Assembly (NCBI GenBank): GCA_902825945.1 | Contig: CADECY010000018.1 | Span: 1-64,000, forward strand | Direction of reading: 5' to 3' | From: an uncultured Acidobacteriota bacterium | GTDB lineage: Bacteria; Acidobacteriota; Terriglobia; Bryobacterales; Bryobacteraceae | Length of the DNA stretch: 64,000 nt | Shown here: in pieces, positions 44,561-53,244 of the stretch | How positions within the stretch are numbered: position 1 is the stretch's first letter | Layout: each line of letters begins with the position of its first letter | Position numbers and translations under genes: made by a program | Notes under the pieces: model-generated | The model's database searches: none | What the model was told of the DNA's origin: nothing | What the model saw: only the letters and a program-made list of their open reading frames with translations

Positions 44561-45750
44561 TCGGCGCGGTGGCTCCGTTCGTAGTGCTGGCGCAGGAGGT
44601 CCTTGCCGTAGTCGTTCCCGTTCGGGGTGCGGATCACGGCGTGGACATGCTGCCGGTCCGGCACGCTGGGGTCGGCGTACAGGTGACGTGTTCCCACCGG
44701 CCGTTGATGATCGAATTCAATCAGTATCACGGGACTATGGATTCGATAGTAGTACACCGCCTTCTCGTCCGTCCCACCGATCCAGGCGAACCACGTGTCC
44801 GCCAGATGCTTCCGAACTTCTTCCATCTTCACCTTGGCGTGTCCGTCGTCCATGTTGGTGACGTACAGATCGATGAGCGACTCGAGTTCCTTCCTCTGCC
44901 GGGCGTCGAGATTGGAGCCCTTGATGCCCGCGTAGTCGAGCGTGACATTGTCCTTGAAGGCCTCGGTGAGGTTGTTGTTGTTCGTCTTCGCCGATTGCAG
45001 GATCGCTTTGCGTTGCTGCACGTTGTCGAGAGCGCGCAGCATCGCGAGTCCCCGGCCCTGCTCTTCCTGCAGGATCGCGGTGCCCTTGAACTTGCCCGTT
45101 GTCGCCACTACGGGCTCCGAGCCCACGAACACCGGCGTCATCACTACCTGATCTCCCATCACGAAGTAGTTGATGATCAAATGATGGCCGTCGATTTGCC
45201 AGCCCCACGGCTTATCGGCCGACGGTTCGCCCATGATCGTGATCCAGTAGAGCCACTCGCCGTATTGAATGAAGTCGTCTTTGTTCAGCTCGCCGAGCGT
45301 GTGGTTCAGCTTCATGATGTCGCGCGCGAGCTTCATCCCCTTGACGCTCAGCGATGCGCTCATGAGGCTGAACGCCGCGTCGCGCTGCTTGTCGGACATC
45401 TCGTTGAAACCCACGCCCTGGCGGACGTAGAAATGCTGGTTCATCCACTTGCGCCACTCGGGGTCGTCCACCGGGAACATGGTCTTGGATCGTTGTTCGG
45501 GCAACAGTGTGGCGAGGAACGCTTTGGCGGCGGTACGAACTTTGTCTGTCGAAACTCCGGTGGCGCGAACGGGGAACAGTCCGGGTTGAACCGATCCGCT
45601 CGTGGTGATGCCTTTGTACGGGGAGGCAAGCCCCTCTTTTTCCGCTTTCTCGGACATGCCGCGAAAGCGTTCGATCAAGCTCCCAGGGGGACGCTGCGCA
45701 AGCACGAGGAGTGCGCAGAAGGCTGTTGCGAGAAACCAGCGCGTTTTCAC
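44557..45750 (-). CDS. DUF3500 family secreted protein
   Basis: About 397 residues from the GTG at 45750, which gives a signal peptide (MKTRWFLATAFCALLVLAQ); the same frame is open further up but that part is Arg-rich and out of context. The middle is typical of DUF3500 (GWQIDGHHLIINYFVMGDQV; TPVFVGSEPV; LRALDNVQQRKAILQ; YYYRIHSPVILIEFDHQ), a family of unknown role often found beside carbohydrate- or sulfatase-related genes. A TATACT hexamer ends 9 nt before the GTG with no Shine-Dalgarno sequence, so it may also have its own leaderless promoter inside the operon. Overlaps the next sulfatase by 4 bp. Confidence 0.88.
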   Translation of the reverse strand: MKTRWFLATAFCALLVLAQRPPGSLIERFRGMSEKAEKEGLASPYKGITTSGSVQPGLFPVRATGVSTDKVRTAAKAFLATLLPEQRSKTMFPVDDPEWRKWMNQHFYVRQGVGFNEMSDKQRDAAFSLMSASLSVKGMKLARDIMKLNHTLGELNKDDFIQYGEWLYWITIMGEPSADKPWGWQIDGHHLIINYFVMGDQVVMTPVFVGSEPVVATTGKFKGTAILQEEQGRGLAMLRALDNVQQRKAILQSAKTNNNNLTEAFKDNVTLDYAGIKGSNLDARQRKELESLIDLYVTNMDDGHAKVKMEEVRKHLADTWFAWIGGTDEKAVYYYRIHSPVILIEFDHQRPVGTRHLYADPSVPDRQHVHAVIRTPNGNDYGKDLLRQHYERSHRAE

Positions 45751-45781
45751 AATGGATAGAGTATAGCTCCGCGGGGCGCCG

Positions 45782-47110
45782 TCAGCCGGCGTTCGCGCGC
45801 GACGGATACTCGGGATTTTCGACGCGCGCGGTGCGGAACAGCCCGCGGGCTCGCGCGACAATCTCTGGCTTCTGCTCCGCCAGATTCCTCGTCTCGGATT
45901 CATCCGAAGCGAGATCGTAGATTTCGATGGGCGCGCCCAGTCCGAGCCGCACCGCTTTCCACTTACCCATCCGGACAGCCTGATCGAACCGGTTCTTGGA
46001 GGGGCGCTCCCAATAGAGGTGATCGCGCGCGGGCTGTTTTGCTCCGAAGAGGGTGGGCGCGAAAGACACTCCGTCGATTCCAGCCGCCGGCGCCGTGCCC
46101 GCGACTTCGCACGCGGTGGGAAGAAAATCCCAGAACGCGACCGCCTCGTGCGTCACCTTGCCCGGCGCGATCCGGCCCGGCCAGCGCGCGATGAGCGGCA
46201 CGCGGATTCCGCCTTCGTAGATCTCGCCCTTGGCACCGCGCAGACTGCCTGTGCTGTGGAAGAGCGGAATGTACGTCTTGTGCCCGGCGCCATTGTCGCT
46301 GGCGAACATCACCAGCGTGTCCTGTTCCAGACGCAGCTCGCGCAGCAAGTTCATCACTTGACCCACCCCGCGATCCATGTAGCCAGTCATCGCGGCGATG
46401 GTCCGGGCTTCCGGTGGCCAGGGCTTCGAAGCGTACTGGAGATCGCTCGGCGCATCGATGTCGGTGTGCGGCGCGGTATAGGGCAGATAGAGGAAGAACG
46501 GGTCGTTGCGGTGCGCCCGAATGAACCGCAGCGCCTCGCGCGTGAAGAGCTCGGTGGTGTACTCACGCCTCCCGCCGTTCAGATTGCCGCGCAACGTCTC
46601 CTTGGTTTCGTTGCGCCACAGGTGATCGGTGAAATATTCGATCGCGTGATCCTGATTCAGGAATCCGAACCAGTCGTCGAAGCCTTGCCGGTTCGGAACT
46701 CCGGGAGTTCCGGGCTCCCCGAGCCCCCACTTGCCGAAGATGCCGGTCGCATATCCCACTTTCTTCAGAATCCCGGCAACCGTCACATCTTCGGCGCGCA
46801 ACGGCACGCGCCCACCGTTTCGGCGCGAATGATTGTCGCGAATGGTGGCGTGTCCGAGATGCATGCCCGTCATCAACGTGCAACGTGAGGGTGCGCAGAC
46901 GGCGCCGCCCGCATAGGCTTGTGTGAATCGTAATCCCTCCGCCGCGATCTTGTCGATGTTCGGTGTCTCGATCAGCTTTTGTCCATAGCAGCCGAGATCG
47001 AAACAACCGAGATCGTCCGCCAGGATGAAGACGATATTCGGTTTGCGCCGTGGCTTCGGGGCCTGGGCGAATGCGGCGCTACTCGCCAGAAATTCGCGGC
47101 GGTTGATCAC
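45782..47110 (-). CDS. sulfatase (arylsulfatase type)
   Basis: 442 residues from the GTG at 47110, which overlaps the stop of the preceding sulfatase (GTGA); the longer frame upstream lies out of frame over that gene and is not used. Tat-like N-terminus MINRREFLASSAAFAQA. Motif Cys72-Ala-Pro-Ser-Arg with LMTGMHLGHATIRDN behind it, metal site NIVFILADDLGCFDLG and MFASDNGAGHKTY fit arylsulfatase A-like enzymes. KGEIYEGGIRVPLIARWPG is the usual family segment. Substrate unknown; the operon (transporter and two further sulfatases) suggests breakdown of sulfated glycans or sulfate esters. Confidence 0.93.
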   Translation of the reverse strand: MINRREFLASSAAFAQAPKPRRKPNIVFILADDLGCFDLGCYGQKLIETPNIDKIAAEGLRFTQAYAGGAVCAPSRCTLMTGMHLGHATIRDNHSRRNGGRVPLRAEDVTVAGILKKVGYATGIFGKWGLGEPGTPGVPNRQGFDDWFGFLNQDHAIEYFTDHLWRNETKETLRGNLNGGRREYTTELFTREALRFIRAHRNDPFFLYLPYTAPHTDIDAPSDLQYASKPWPPEARTIAAMTGYMDRGVGQVMNLLRELRLEQDTLVMFASDNGAGHKTYIPLFHSTGSLRGAKGEIYEGGIRVPLIARWPGRIAPGKVTHEAVAFWDFLPTACEVAGTAPAAGIDGVSFAPTLFGAKQPARDHLYWERPSKNRFDQAVRMGKWKAVRLGLGAPIEIYDLASDESETRNLAEQKPEIVARARGLFRTARVENPEYPSRANAG

Positions 47111-48621
47111 GCACGGCTCCTGTAGTATCGATTGGCAAGCGAAGTCGCCTGGGCGTTGCCGAGGCGCCCCACGAGCGATTTCCGGAACTGCTCCTTCGTG
47201 TTCTTGGCGATGAGGCGTTGCAGTACCTTCTCCTGTTCGGCGAAGGCGCGATCGGTCACCGCGTCCGGTTCGACGAGCGAGGTCAGGTGCGCATGCAGCT
47301 CGCGCTGAATCGTGGCTGTCTCGGGCTTGCCCGCGAGGTTGCGGAACTCGCCTGGGTCGTCCTTCAGGTTGAATAGCAGCGGCTCCGAGCCGGTGAAGTA
47401 GATGTACTTCCAATCGCCCTTGCGGATCAGGAACGATCCGGTGACGTTGCCTTCCGAGTGAGATTCCGAGAAGGCGAATCCCGGATGTGAACCTTGTTCG
47501 CCGCGCGCGAGCGGCACGAGCGAATGTCCCCGCAGCGGAGCGGTGGCCTTCGCGCGGCCCATTTCGACGATCGTGGCGATGAGGTCGGCGTGGGAGACCG
47601 CAGTCTCGACGGTACGGCCCTTCGGCAATCCCGCTCCCGCCATGACGAGTGGCACGCGCGCGGCGTTTTCGAGCAGCACGTTCTTGAGCCACAAGCCATG
47701 ATCACCACCCATTTCGCCGTGATCACTCGTATAGATGAACAGTGTGTTGTCGAGTTGGCCCGAGCGCTCCACTTCGTCGAGCACCCAGCCGAGGTACTCG
47801 TCCACTTCCGACACCATGCCGAGGTAGGCCGCGCGCGCCTTGCGAACTTTGTCGGCGCCGATCGGCGTGGAAACGTTCTTGAAGTTCGCCATCACGTCGA
47901 AGGCTTCATGGCGCTTGTCGAAATATCCGCGCGGAATCTCGGGCAGCGGGATCTTGTCGAGCGGATACCAGCTCTCGAACTTCTTGTGTGCGTCCCACTT
48001 CGGATGCGGCATGTGCATGCCCACGTAGACGGCCCACGGCTTCTCCGCGCTCTTCTGGCTTTTGATGAATTCGATCGCGCGCCGCGCAAGCACCGCATCG
48101 TGATCCTCGCGCTCGGTGAAGGTTCCATTCACCTGCTTACGCTCGTTCGAACGGAAGCAGACCGGCGAACGGAATAACGAGGTGATATCCGGGCTCTTCC
48201 AATGTCCGTGCTTGGTATCGACCTCCTCGAAGCCGTAGTCCGCGCCTTCCATCAGGTCGAGCTTGCCCGTCGCCATGCAGCGATATCCGGCGTCGCGCAG
48301 ATAGTTTCCGAACGAGGGATGCCGGCCGAGCGGCGTGCTGTTGCAATAGGAATTGACGTCGGAGGCGAAACGCCCGGTCATCATCGCGGCGCGCCCGGGC
48401 ACGCACACCGGACTCCCGGTGTAGGCATTCCGGAAGTTGACGCCCATCGACGCGAGCCGGTCGATATTCGGGGTGCGAACCATCGAATGGCCGTTACAGC
48501 CGAGGATCTTGCCGTTGTGCTGGTCCGAACAGAGGAAGACGATGTTCGGCTGGCGTCCGTTGGCGGCGGCCGATGCAGCGGACGCGGCGGCGATGGTGGA
48601 GGCGAACGTTCTGCGTGTCAC
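47107..48621 (-). CDS. sulfatase with variant C-V-P-G-R active-site motif
   Basis: 504 residues. Tat-like N-terminus (MTRRTFASTIAAASAASA). The expected C-x-P-S-R motif reads Cys73-Val-Pro-Gly-Arg, so the Cys for formylglycine and the Pro and Arg are kept, while Ser is Gly, a variant also known from other sulfatases. Metal-binding parts are NIVFLCSDQHNGKIL and IYTSDHGEMGGDHGLW. Overlaps the transporter stop by 4 bp and the next sulfatase by 4 bp. The choline- or phosphonate-type branch of the superfamily is an alternative to a glycan sulfatase. Confidence 0.92.
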   Translation of the reverse strand: MTRRTFASTIAAASAASAAANGRQPNIVFLCSDQHNGKILGCNGHSMVRTPNIDRLASMGVNFRNAYTGSPVCVPGRAAMMTGRFASDVNSYCNSTPLGRHPSFGNYLRDAGYRCMATGKLDLMEGADYGFEEVDTKHGHWKSPDITSLFRSPVCFRSNERKQVNGTFTEREDHDAVLARRAIEFIKSQKSAEKPWAVYVGMHMPHPKWDAHKKFESWYPLDKIPLPEIPRGYFDKRHEAFDVMANFKNVSTPIGADKVRKARAAYLGMVSEVDEYLGWVLDEVERSGQLDNTLFIYTSDHGEMGGDHGLWLKNVLLENAARVPLVMAGAGLPKGRTVETAVSHADLIATIVEMGRAKATAPLRGHSLVPLARGEQGSHPGFAFSESHSEGNVTGSFLIRKGDWKYIYFTGSEPLLFNLKDDPGEFRNLAGKPETATIQRELHAHLTSLVEPDAVTDRAFAEQEKVLQRLIAKNTKEQFRKSLVGRLGNAQATSLANRYYRSRA

Positions 48622-49808
48622 GGGTTAGGTGACTCCCATTTTGCAATGACTGGTGATGCGGCGCAATGCCCGAGGACATTGACGCTGGTACGGACCGGGT
48701 CGATCAGCGCGTCGATTCCAAGCAGCACCGGGAGCATGCCGGCGGGCAGGCCGAACGCCGCGAACAGGCCTGTCAGAATGACGAAGTTCGCGCGGGGAAT
48801 GCCGGCCACGCCTTTGCTCGTGAGCTTCAGCGTGAGCAGAATCATGATCTGTTGCGACACAGCCAGCTCCATTCCGGCGGCGCGGGCTGCGAAGAAGGCG
48901 CACATCGCGAGATGGATGCAACTTCCGGAAAGGTTCAGCGAGACGGAGAGCGGAGTGACGATTCCGTAGATGCGCGAGGGGATACCGAGCCGTTCCATCG
49001 CGTCGAGCGACTTCGGAATCGCCGCGGCGCTCGACGTGGTCGCGACCGCAACGAAAAACGGCTCCTGCGTCTGGCGCGCGAACTCGCGAATCGGAACGCG
49101 TGCCAACACGAGTGCGCCGCCGGTCACGAACGTTAGAAAGAGTACCTGCGCGATCCAGGCGGTGATGACGAATCCGCCGAGCGACTCCACGAGCCCGCGC
49201 GGTGATCGGGCCACGACGTTGGCGATCGCGGCGAAGACCGCAACCGGGGCGAGCCACATCACGATTCGCGTGAATTCGAACGAGACGGCGGTAAGCGCCT
49301 CCGCGAATCGAATCACGGCGCCCGCTCGTTTCTTGACCACGCCAGCCGCGGCTCCGAAAAGAAGGCAGAAGATCAGGATCTGCACGACATCGCCGCGCGC
49401 CATCGCCTCGAAGATGCTCGCTGGGAACGAATCAATGACGAAGCCGGTCAGGGGCCTCGCCGTGGCGGTATCGGACGGCTGTGCTGATGCCGTGCCGGAT
49501 CCGATTCCCGTGAAGGCGATCGCGGCCCAGCCGAGCAGAAGCGCAAGCGAGGTCGACAGTTCGAAGTAGGCGAGCGCGCGCCAACCGATCCGCCCGAGTC
49601 CGCGAGTGCCTCCCGCCTTCGCAACCGCGGTCACGAGCACGCCGAACAGAACCGGCGCGATGATCGACCGGATGAGCCGCAGAAAGATCGTGCTCGCGAT
49701 CTCGAGCGGCTGCGCCCATGGTGAGGCGATCCAGCCGAACAGAGCGCCTGTGATCATGGCGGCGCCGATCGCAAGCGCCTGTGGATTGCGGACGGACAAG
49801 TTCGCCAT
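48618..49808 (-). CDS. SDF-family (DAACS) dicarboxylate/amino-acid:cation symporter
   Basis: About 396 residues from the ATG at 49808. A membrane transporter of the DctA/GltP fold: serine-rich hairpin TTSSAAAIPKSLDAMERLGI, then LSVSLNLSGSCIHLA in place of the usual N-M-D-G-T motif, LKLTSKGVAGIPRANFVIL, and GIDALIDPVRTSVNVLGHCAA with the family Asp and Arg. NLSGSC instead of NMDGT means that cation coupling or substrate may differ from glutamate/aspartate carriers. First gene of the eight-gene operon; it overlaps the next sulfatase by 4 bp. Confidence 0.9.
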   Translation of the reverse strand: MANLSVRNPQALAIGAAMITGALFGWIASPWAQPLEIASTIFLRLIRSIIAPVLFGVLVTAVAKAGGTRGLGRIGWRALAYFELSTSLALLLGWAAIAFTGIGSGTASAQPSDTATARPLTGFVIDSFPASIFEAMARGDVVQILIFCLLFGAAAGVVKKRAGAVIRFAEALTAVSFEFTRIVMWLAPVAVFAAIANVVARSPRGLVESLGGFVITAWIAQVLFLTFVTGGALVLARVPIREFARQTQEPFFVAVATTSSAAAIPKSLDAMERLGIPSRIYGIVTPLSVSLNLSGSCIHLAMCAFFAARAAGMELAVSQQIMILLTLKLTSKGVAGIPRANFVILTGLFAAFGLPAGMLPVLLGIDALIDPVRTSVNVLGHCAASPVIAKWESPNP

Positions 49809-49822
49809 TATGGCACGCACGG

Positions 49823-49829
49823 TATTCTA
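49823..49829. promoter_or_regulatory. overlapping -10 elements of a divergent promoter
   Basis: The 27-bp gap between the symporter (minus) and the GT87 gene (plus) contains TATTCTA. On the plus strand TATTCT ends 7 nt before the GTG of the glycosyltransferase; on the minus strand TAGAAT ends 15 nt before the symporter ATG. Neither gene has a clear Shine-Dalgarno sequence here, so both may have very short or no leaders. Confidence 0.5.
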
Positions 49830-49835
49830 ACGAGA

Positions 49836-50936
49836 GTGCAAAAAATTCCAGTCAGCACCTGGGGACTCGTTATCGTGGCGGTGGGAATGTGGACCGCGCT
49901 CGGTTCCGTGGTGCTGGAATCGGCGCGAAAGCACGACTTCCTCAACCTCTACACGGGCGCCAAGCTCGCGCTCGACGGCCGGTTCGCGGAGATGCATCTG
50001 CCCGATGTTCAGCTCGAACAGGAGCGCCAGTACGTGCCCGATGTGAAGCCGCTCGTGCCTTTCGTGCGGCCGCATTTCTACGCGCTGCTGCTCGCGCCGA
50101 TGGCGCTGTTCGAATACGGGCTTGCGTTCAAACTGTGGCTCGTCTTCCAAACCGCGGTGCTACTCGCCTGCTGGCATTGGGGCCTTCGAAACTTCGGTCC
50201 GGACTCGCTCGTCCTCTCCGCGCTATTCCTGCCGACAGCACTCGGCATCGCGCATGGACAGGACTGCGCATTGATGCTCGCCGTTTCGATCATCGCCTAC
50301 TCGCTTGCGCGCGATGACCGTCCTTTCGCCGCCGGACTCGTCCTGTCGCTCGGCTTCGCCAAGTTCCATCTTTTTCTGCTGTGGCCGCTCGCGCTGCTGG
50401 TGTCGAAGCGTTGGAAGATGCTCGCCGGACTCGCTGCAGGCGCCGCCGCCGAGGCGCTGATCTCGATCGCGCTCGGCGGCTTCGCGGGCATCGAGCGCTA
50501 CATCGCGCTGCTGCGCAAGAAGGATCTGGAACGGCTCTCGCCGTCGCCTGAGAACATGGTGAATACACAGGGAATCGCCGCCAATCTGTTTAGCGAATCG
50601 GTGGTTGCGGCCGCGATCCTGACCGGGCTTGCGCTGATCCTCTGGTATTTCGCCGCCCGCAAGAGCACGCTCGATTTCTGGTGGTCCGCTACGGCGCTCA
50701 CGGGGCTACTCATCGTTCCGCACGTCTATGGATATGACGCCGGGTTGTTGCTGTTGCCCATCTGGCTGATGGCCTTCCGAGCGGCGGCCAAGCCCGTGCG
50801 CATTGCGGCGACACTCGCCTCGACGCCGATTCCCTACCTGATGAATCTCGCCGACAAACCCTGGGGAGCCGCGTCTTCGCTCACGCTGCTCGGTTTCCTG
50901 GGAGCACTCGCGGCGCGCCCGCGCGACAACGAGTAG
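49836..50936 (+). CDS. GT87-type membrane glycosyltransferase (DUF2029)
   Basis: 366 residues from the GTG at 49836. A polytopic membrane protein with about ten helices (VSTWGLVIVAVGMWTALGS; HFYALLLAPMALFEYG; FLPTALGIAHGQDCALMLAV; LILWYFAARKSTLDFWW; LLLLPIWLMAF). The loop after the first helix (DFLNLYTGAKLALDGRFAEM) carries the acidic residue of the GT-C fold, and GIAHGQ is typical of GT87 (PimE-like) polyprenol-linked mannosyltransferases. Probably adds a sugar to a lipid or envelope glycan; donor and acceptor unknown. Its stop is 1 nt from the 3' end of the opposing tRNA gene. Confidence 0.82.
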   Translation: MQKIPVSTWGLVIVAVGMWTALGSVVLESARKHDFLNLYTGAKLALDGRFAEMHLPDVQLEQERQYVPDVKPLVPFVRPHFYALLLAPMALFEYGLAFKLWLVFQTAVLLACWHWGLRNFGPDSLVLSALFLPTALGIAHGQDCALMLAVSIIAYSLARDDRPFAAGLVLSLGFAKFHLFLLWPLALLVSKRWKMLAGLAAGAAAEALISIALGGFAGIERYIALLRKKDLERLSPSPENMVNTQGIAANLFSESVVAAAILTGLALILWYFAARKSTLDFWWSATALTGLLIVPHVYGYDAGLLLLPIWLMAFRAAAKPVRIAATLASTPIPYLMNLADKPWGAASSLTLLGFLGALAARPRDNE

Positions 50937-50937
50937 C

Positions 50938-51027
50938 TGGCGGAGGAAGAGGGATTCGAACCCTCGATAGAGTTTCCCCTATGGCGGTTTTCAAGACCGC
51001 TGCCATCAACCGCTCGGCCATTCCTCC
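50938..51027 (-). tRNA. tRNA-Ser (anticodon UGA)
   Basis: On the minus strand the sequence folds into a class II tRNA with 7-bp acceptor stem, D arm, anticodon loop CTTGAAA (anticodon at 50991-50993), a long variable arm and a TTCGAATC T loop. CCA is encoded at 50938-50940. Long variable arm and anticodon UGA give serine. It lies tail to tail with the GT87 gene. Confidence 0.95.
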
Positions 51028-51099
51028 ACTTTCCAAGCTAGCGGATTGCGCGCTTCGGCCGCAACCGCGCGCCTGTCCGGATACTACAATGTGGGACTC

Positions 51100-52599
51100 A
51101 TGACCCGCCGCCAACTGCTCGGTTCAACCGCCGCCTCTCTCTCCGCGCAATCGAACGCGCCACGGCCCAACATCCTGTTCCTGATGACGGACCAGCATCG
51201 TGTGGATGTGCTCGGAGCCAACGGCAACACGATCATCAAGACGCCGCATCTCGATTCGCTCGCGCGGCGCGGCGTCAACTTCAGCCACATGTTCGTGCAG
51301 GCGCCGGTCTGCGTGCCGTCGCGCGTGAGCCATTTCACGGGGCGCTATCCGCACTCTCACCGGAATCGTGTGAACTACACGCCGTGCGATCCGCGCGAAG
51401 TCTTCCTGCAGCGAAGACTGAAGGACGCCGGATACGTCACGGGGTCCGCGGGCAAACTCCATTACTATCCGGCGACTCGCGAGCACGCGATTTCGACCGG
51501 ATGGGACGAGGTCGCCCTTGATGACGGAGTCGCGCATACGGATCCGTTTTCGGACTACGTGAAATGGCGCCGCGCCAACGATCCGAACGCGGCGACACCG
51601 TATCTGGCAACGAAGCCCGGAGCCGCGAATCCGTTCCGCGGCGCGATTCCATACGAGTACACACCCACCGCTTGGACCGGCCGTGAATCGCGCGCGATTC
51701 TGCGCAAGCTCGCCGCGTCATCGAAGCCGTTCTTCCTGCACGCTTCCTTCTTCAAACCGCATGCGCCGCACACCGTGCCCGAACCGTTCGATTCGATGTA
51801 TTCCGGTGTCGAGATTCCGCCGCCGGCACGAGTGACTCGCGAGGAGATCGAACGTCTGCCGTTGCCGCTCCAGCGGCTGATCCTGCGCGGGCGCCCACAG
51901 TACGAGATGGATCGCGCGCGGCTGCAATGGATTTGGCGCAGCTACTACGCCGGAATCTCGATGGTGGATCGCGAGGTGGGCCTGATCCTCGAGGAACTCG
52001 AGCGCATGGGCAAAGCGGGCAACACCATCATCGTGCTGTCTTCCGATCACGGCGATCAGCTTCTCGAACATGGCTTCGAAGGCAAGAACGCGTTCTTCGA
52101 ATCGAGCGTGCGGATTCCATTCTTCATCACGTGGCCGAGCAAGATCGCTGCCGCCCGGTACAACCACCTCGTCGAAACAGTGGACCTCGTTCCGACTTTG
52201 CTCGATCTCGTGGGCGTCCCGGTCCCGGTGAATGTCCAGGGCCGGAGTCTCGCGCCGCTGATGACGGGCTCCGGATACACGCCGCGCGAGGCGGTGTTCA
52301 GCGAGAACATCATCCCCGAGGTGATCACGGGCGGAACGCTCGACATGCCCTACACGCCCGGCAAGGGAGTTGCGGGGATCCGGCACCCGGACTGCAAGAT
52401 GGTCCGGACGCGGGATTGGAAGTTCAACTACTATCCGGGCCACGGCGGTGAGCTCTACGATCTGGCGAACGATCCGGGCGAGACGCGGAACCTATATCGC
52501 GACCGGACGTCGATCGTGCGCGAGATGAAGGACCGTCTGCTCGACTGGATGATCACAGCGGATGAGGCCGATCAGATCGCGCCGAAGTGGCTCTTGTGA
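51100..52599 (+). CDS. sulfatase (formylglycine type)
   Basis: 499 residues from the ATG at 51100 (MTRRQLLGSTAASLSAQSNA, Tat-like). Motif Cys71-Val-Pro-Ser-Arg in QAPVCVPSRVSHFTGRYPHS; metal site NILFLMTDQHRVDVLGANGN and VLSSDHGDQLLEHGFEGKNA. The N-terminal DQHR and HGD arrangement is shared with choline-sulfatase and phosphonate-monoester-hydrolase-like branches. It is the fourth sulfatase in the window but is on the other strand, apart from the operon. TACAAT ends 9 nt before the ATG and there is no Shine-Dalgarno sequence. Confidence 0.92.
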   Translation: MTRRQLLGSTAASLSAQSNAPRPNILFLMTDQHRVDVLGANGNTIIKTPHLDSLARRGVNFSHMFVQAPVCVPSRVSHFTGRYPHSHRNRVNYTPCDPREVFLQRRLKDAGYVTGSAGKLHYYPATREHAISTGWDEVALDDGVAHTDPFSDYVKWRRANDPNAATPYLATKPGAANPFRGAIPYEYTPTAWTGRESRAILRKLAASSKPFFLHASFFKPHAPHTVPEPFDSMYSGVEIPPPARVTREEIERLPLPLQRLILRGRPQYEMDRARLQWIWRSYYAGISMVDREVGLILEELERMGKAGNTIIVLSSDHGDQLLEHGFEGKNAFFESSVRIPFFITWPSKIAAARYNHLVETVDLVPTLLDLVGVPVPVNVQGRSLAPLMTGSGYTPREAVFSENIIPEVITGGTLDMPYTPGKGVAGIRHPDCKMVRTRDWKFNYYPGHGGELYDLANDPGETRNLYRDRTSIVREMKDRLLDWMITADEADQIAPKWLL

Positions 52600-52622
52600 G
52601 GAGCGGCCTGATGTGCGACAAC

Positions 52623-52648
52623 GTGTATGAAATCTGGAGATTATACAC
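52623..52648 (+). promoter_or_regulatory. inverted-repeat operator upstream of vapBC
   Basis: GTGTAT-ga-AATCT-gg-AGATT-ATACAC: a near-perfect inverted repeat with a 2-nt bulge in the left arm. It overlaps a TATACA -10-like hexamer and ends 3 nt before the VapB start codon, as expected for self-repression by the VapBC complex. Confidence 0.65.
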
Positions 52649-52651
52649 ATC

Positions 52652-52843
52652 ATGCGAACCAACATCGTGATCGACGATGACCTGATGAAGGATGCCCTGC
52701 GCTTGACCGGGTTGAAGACCAAGCGCGAAGTCGTGGAACTGGGGCTGAAGACTCTGGTCGGAATCGAAAGGCAAGGCGCCATCCGGAAGCTGCGAGGGAA
52801 GGTCAAGTGGCGCGGTGACCTGGACGCCATGAGGCGGGACTAA
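52652..52843 (+). CDS. vapB: VapB-family antitoxin
   Basis: 63 residues: MRTNIVIDDDLMKDALRLTG then KTKREVVELGLKTLV is a ribbon-helix-helix-like DNA-binding unit of the VapB (DUF2191) family; the C-terminal part (RKLRGKVKWRGDLDAMRRD) is the usual toxin-binding tail ending in W-x-G-D-L-x-x-M-R. The stop shares one base with the toxin start (TAATG). It probably represses through the inverted repeat at 52623-52648. Confidence 0.93.
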   Translation: MRTNIVIDDDLMKDALRLTGLKTKREVVELGLKTLVGIERQGAIRKLRGKVKWRGDLDAMRRD

Positions 52844-53244
52844 TGATTCTTGTCGACTCGACCGTTTGGATCGACTACCTGAACGGGGTCGTCACCGCGC
52901 AGTCAGAGGCGCTCGACGGCGTCGTGCGCCGGGAGCGGATCGCGACCGGTGACCTCATCGTAGCGGAGGTTCTACGAGGGGTTGACCGGGATCGGGACTT
53001 CGACAAGGTACTCCAGATGTTCAAGGAGGTCGAGATCATCGAGATCGCGGGACGCGAGATTGCAGTTCAAGCGGCCAGAAACTTTCGGGCACTTCGCAAA
53101 CTCGGTATCGAGGTTCGAAAGACGATCGACTGCCTGATCGCAACGCGCTGCATCCTCGACGGGCACCGGCTGCTCCACAGCGATCGCGACTTCGACCCGT
53201 TCGAGCGCTACCTTGGTCTGCGCGTCGTCAAGCCCACGCAGTAG
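52843..53244 (+). CDS. vapC: VapC PIN-domain ribonuclease toxin
   Basis: 133 residues. PIN-domain acidic residues: Asp5 in MILVDSTVWIDYL, Glu in LIVAEVLRGV, Asp in VRKTIDCLIATRCI and the closing Asp pair in LLHSDRDFDPF. Full length for the family. It is a different subtype from the PIN toxin at 27571 and has a different antitoxin class. The 3' end overlaps the convergent PQQ-repeat gene by 37 bp, which could limit expression of one by the other. Confidence 0.93.
   Translation: MILVDSTVWIDYLNGVVTAQSEALDGVVRRERIATGDLIVAEVLRGVDRDRDFDKVLQMFKEVEIIEIAGREIAVQAARNFRALRKLGIEVRKTIDCLIATRCILDGHRLLHSDRDFDPFERYLGLRVVKPTQ

Noticed and set aside
45782..47692. 636-residue form of the second sulfatase
   Set aside because: The first 194 codons lie over the preceding sulfatase in another frame; the GTGA overlap at 47107-47110 gives the natural start with a Tat-like leader.
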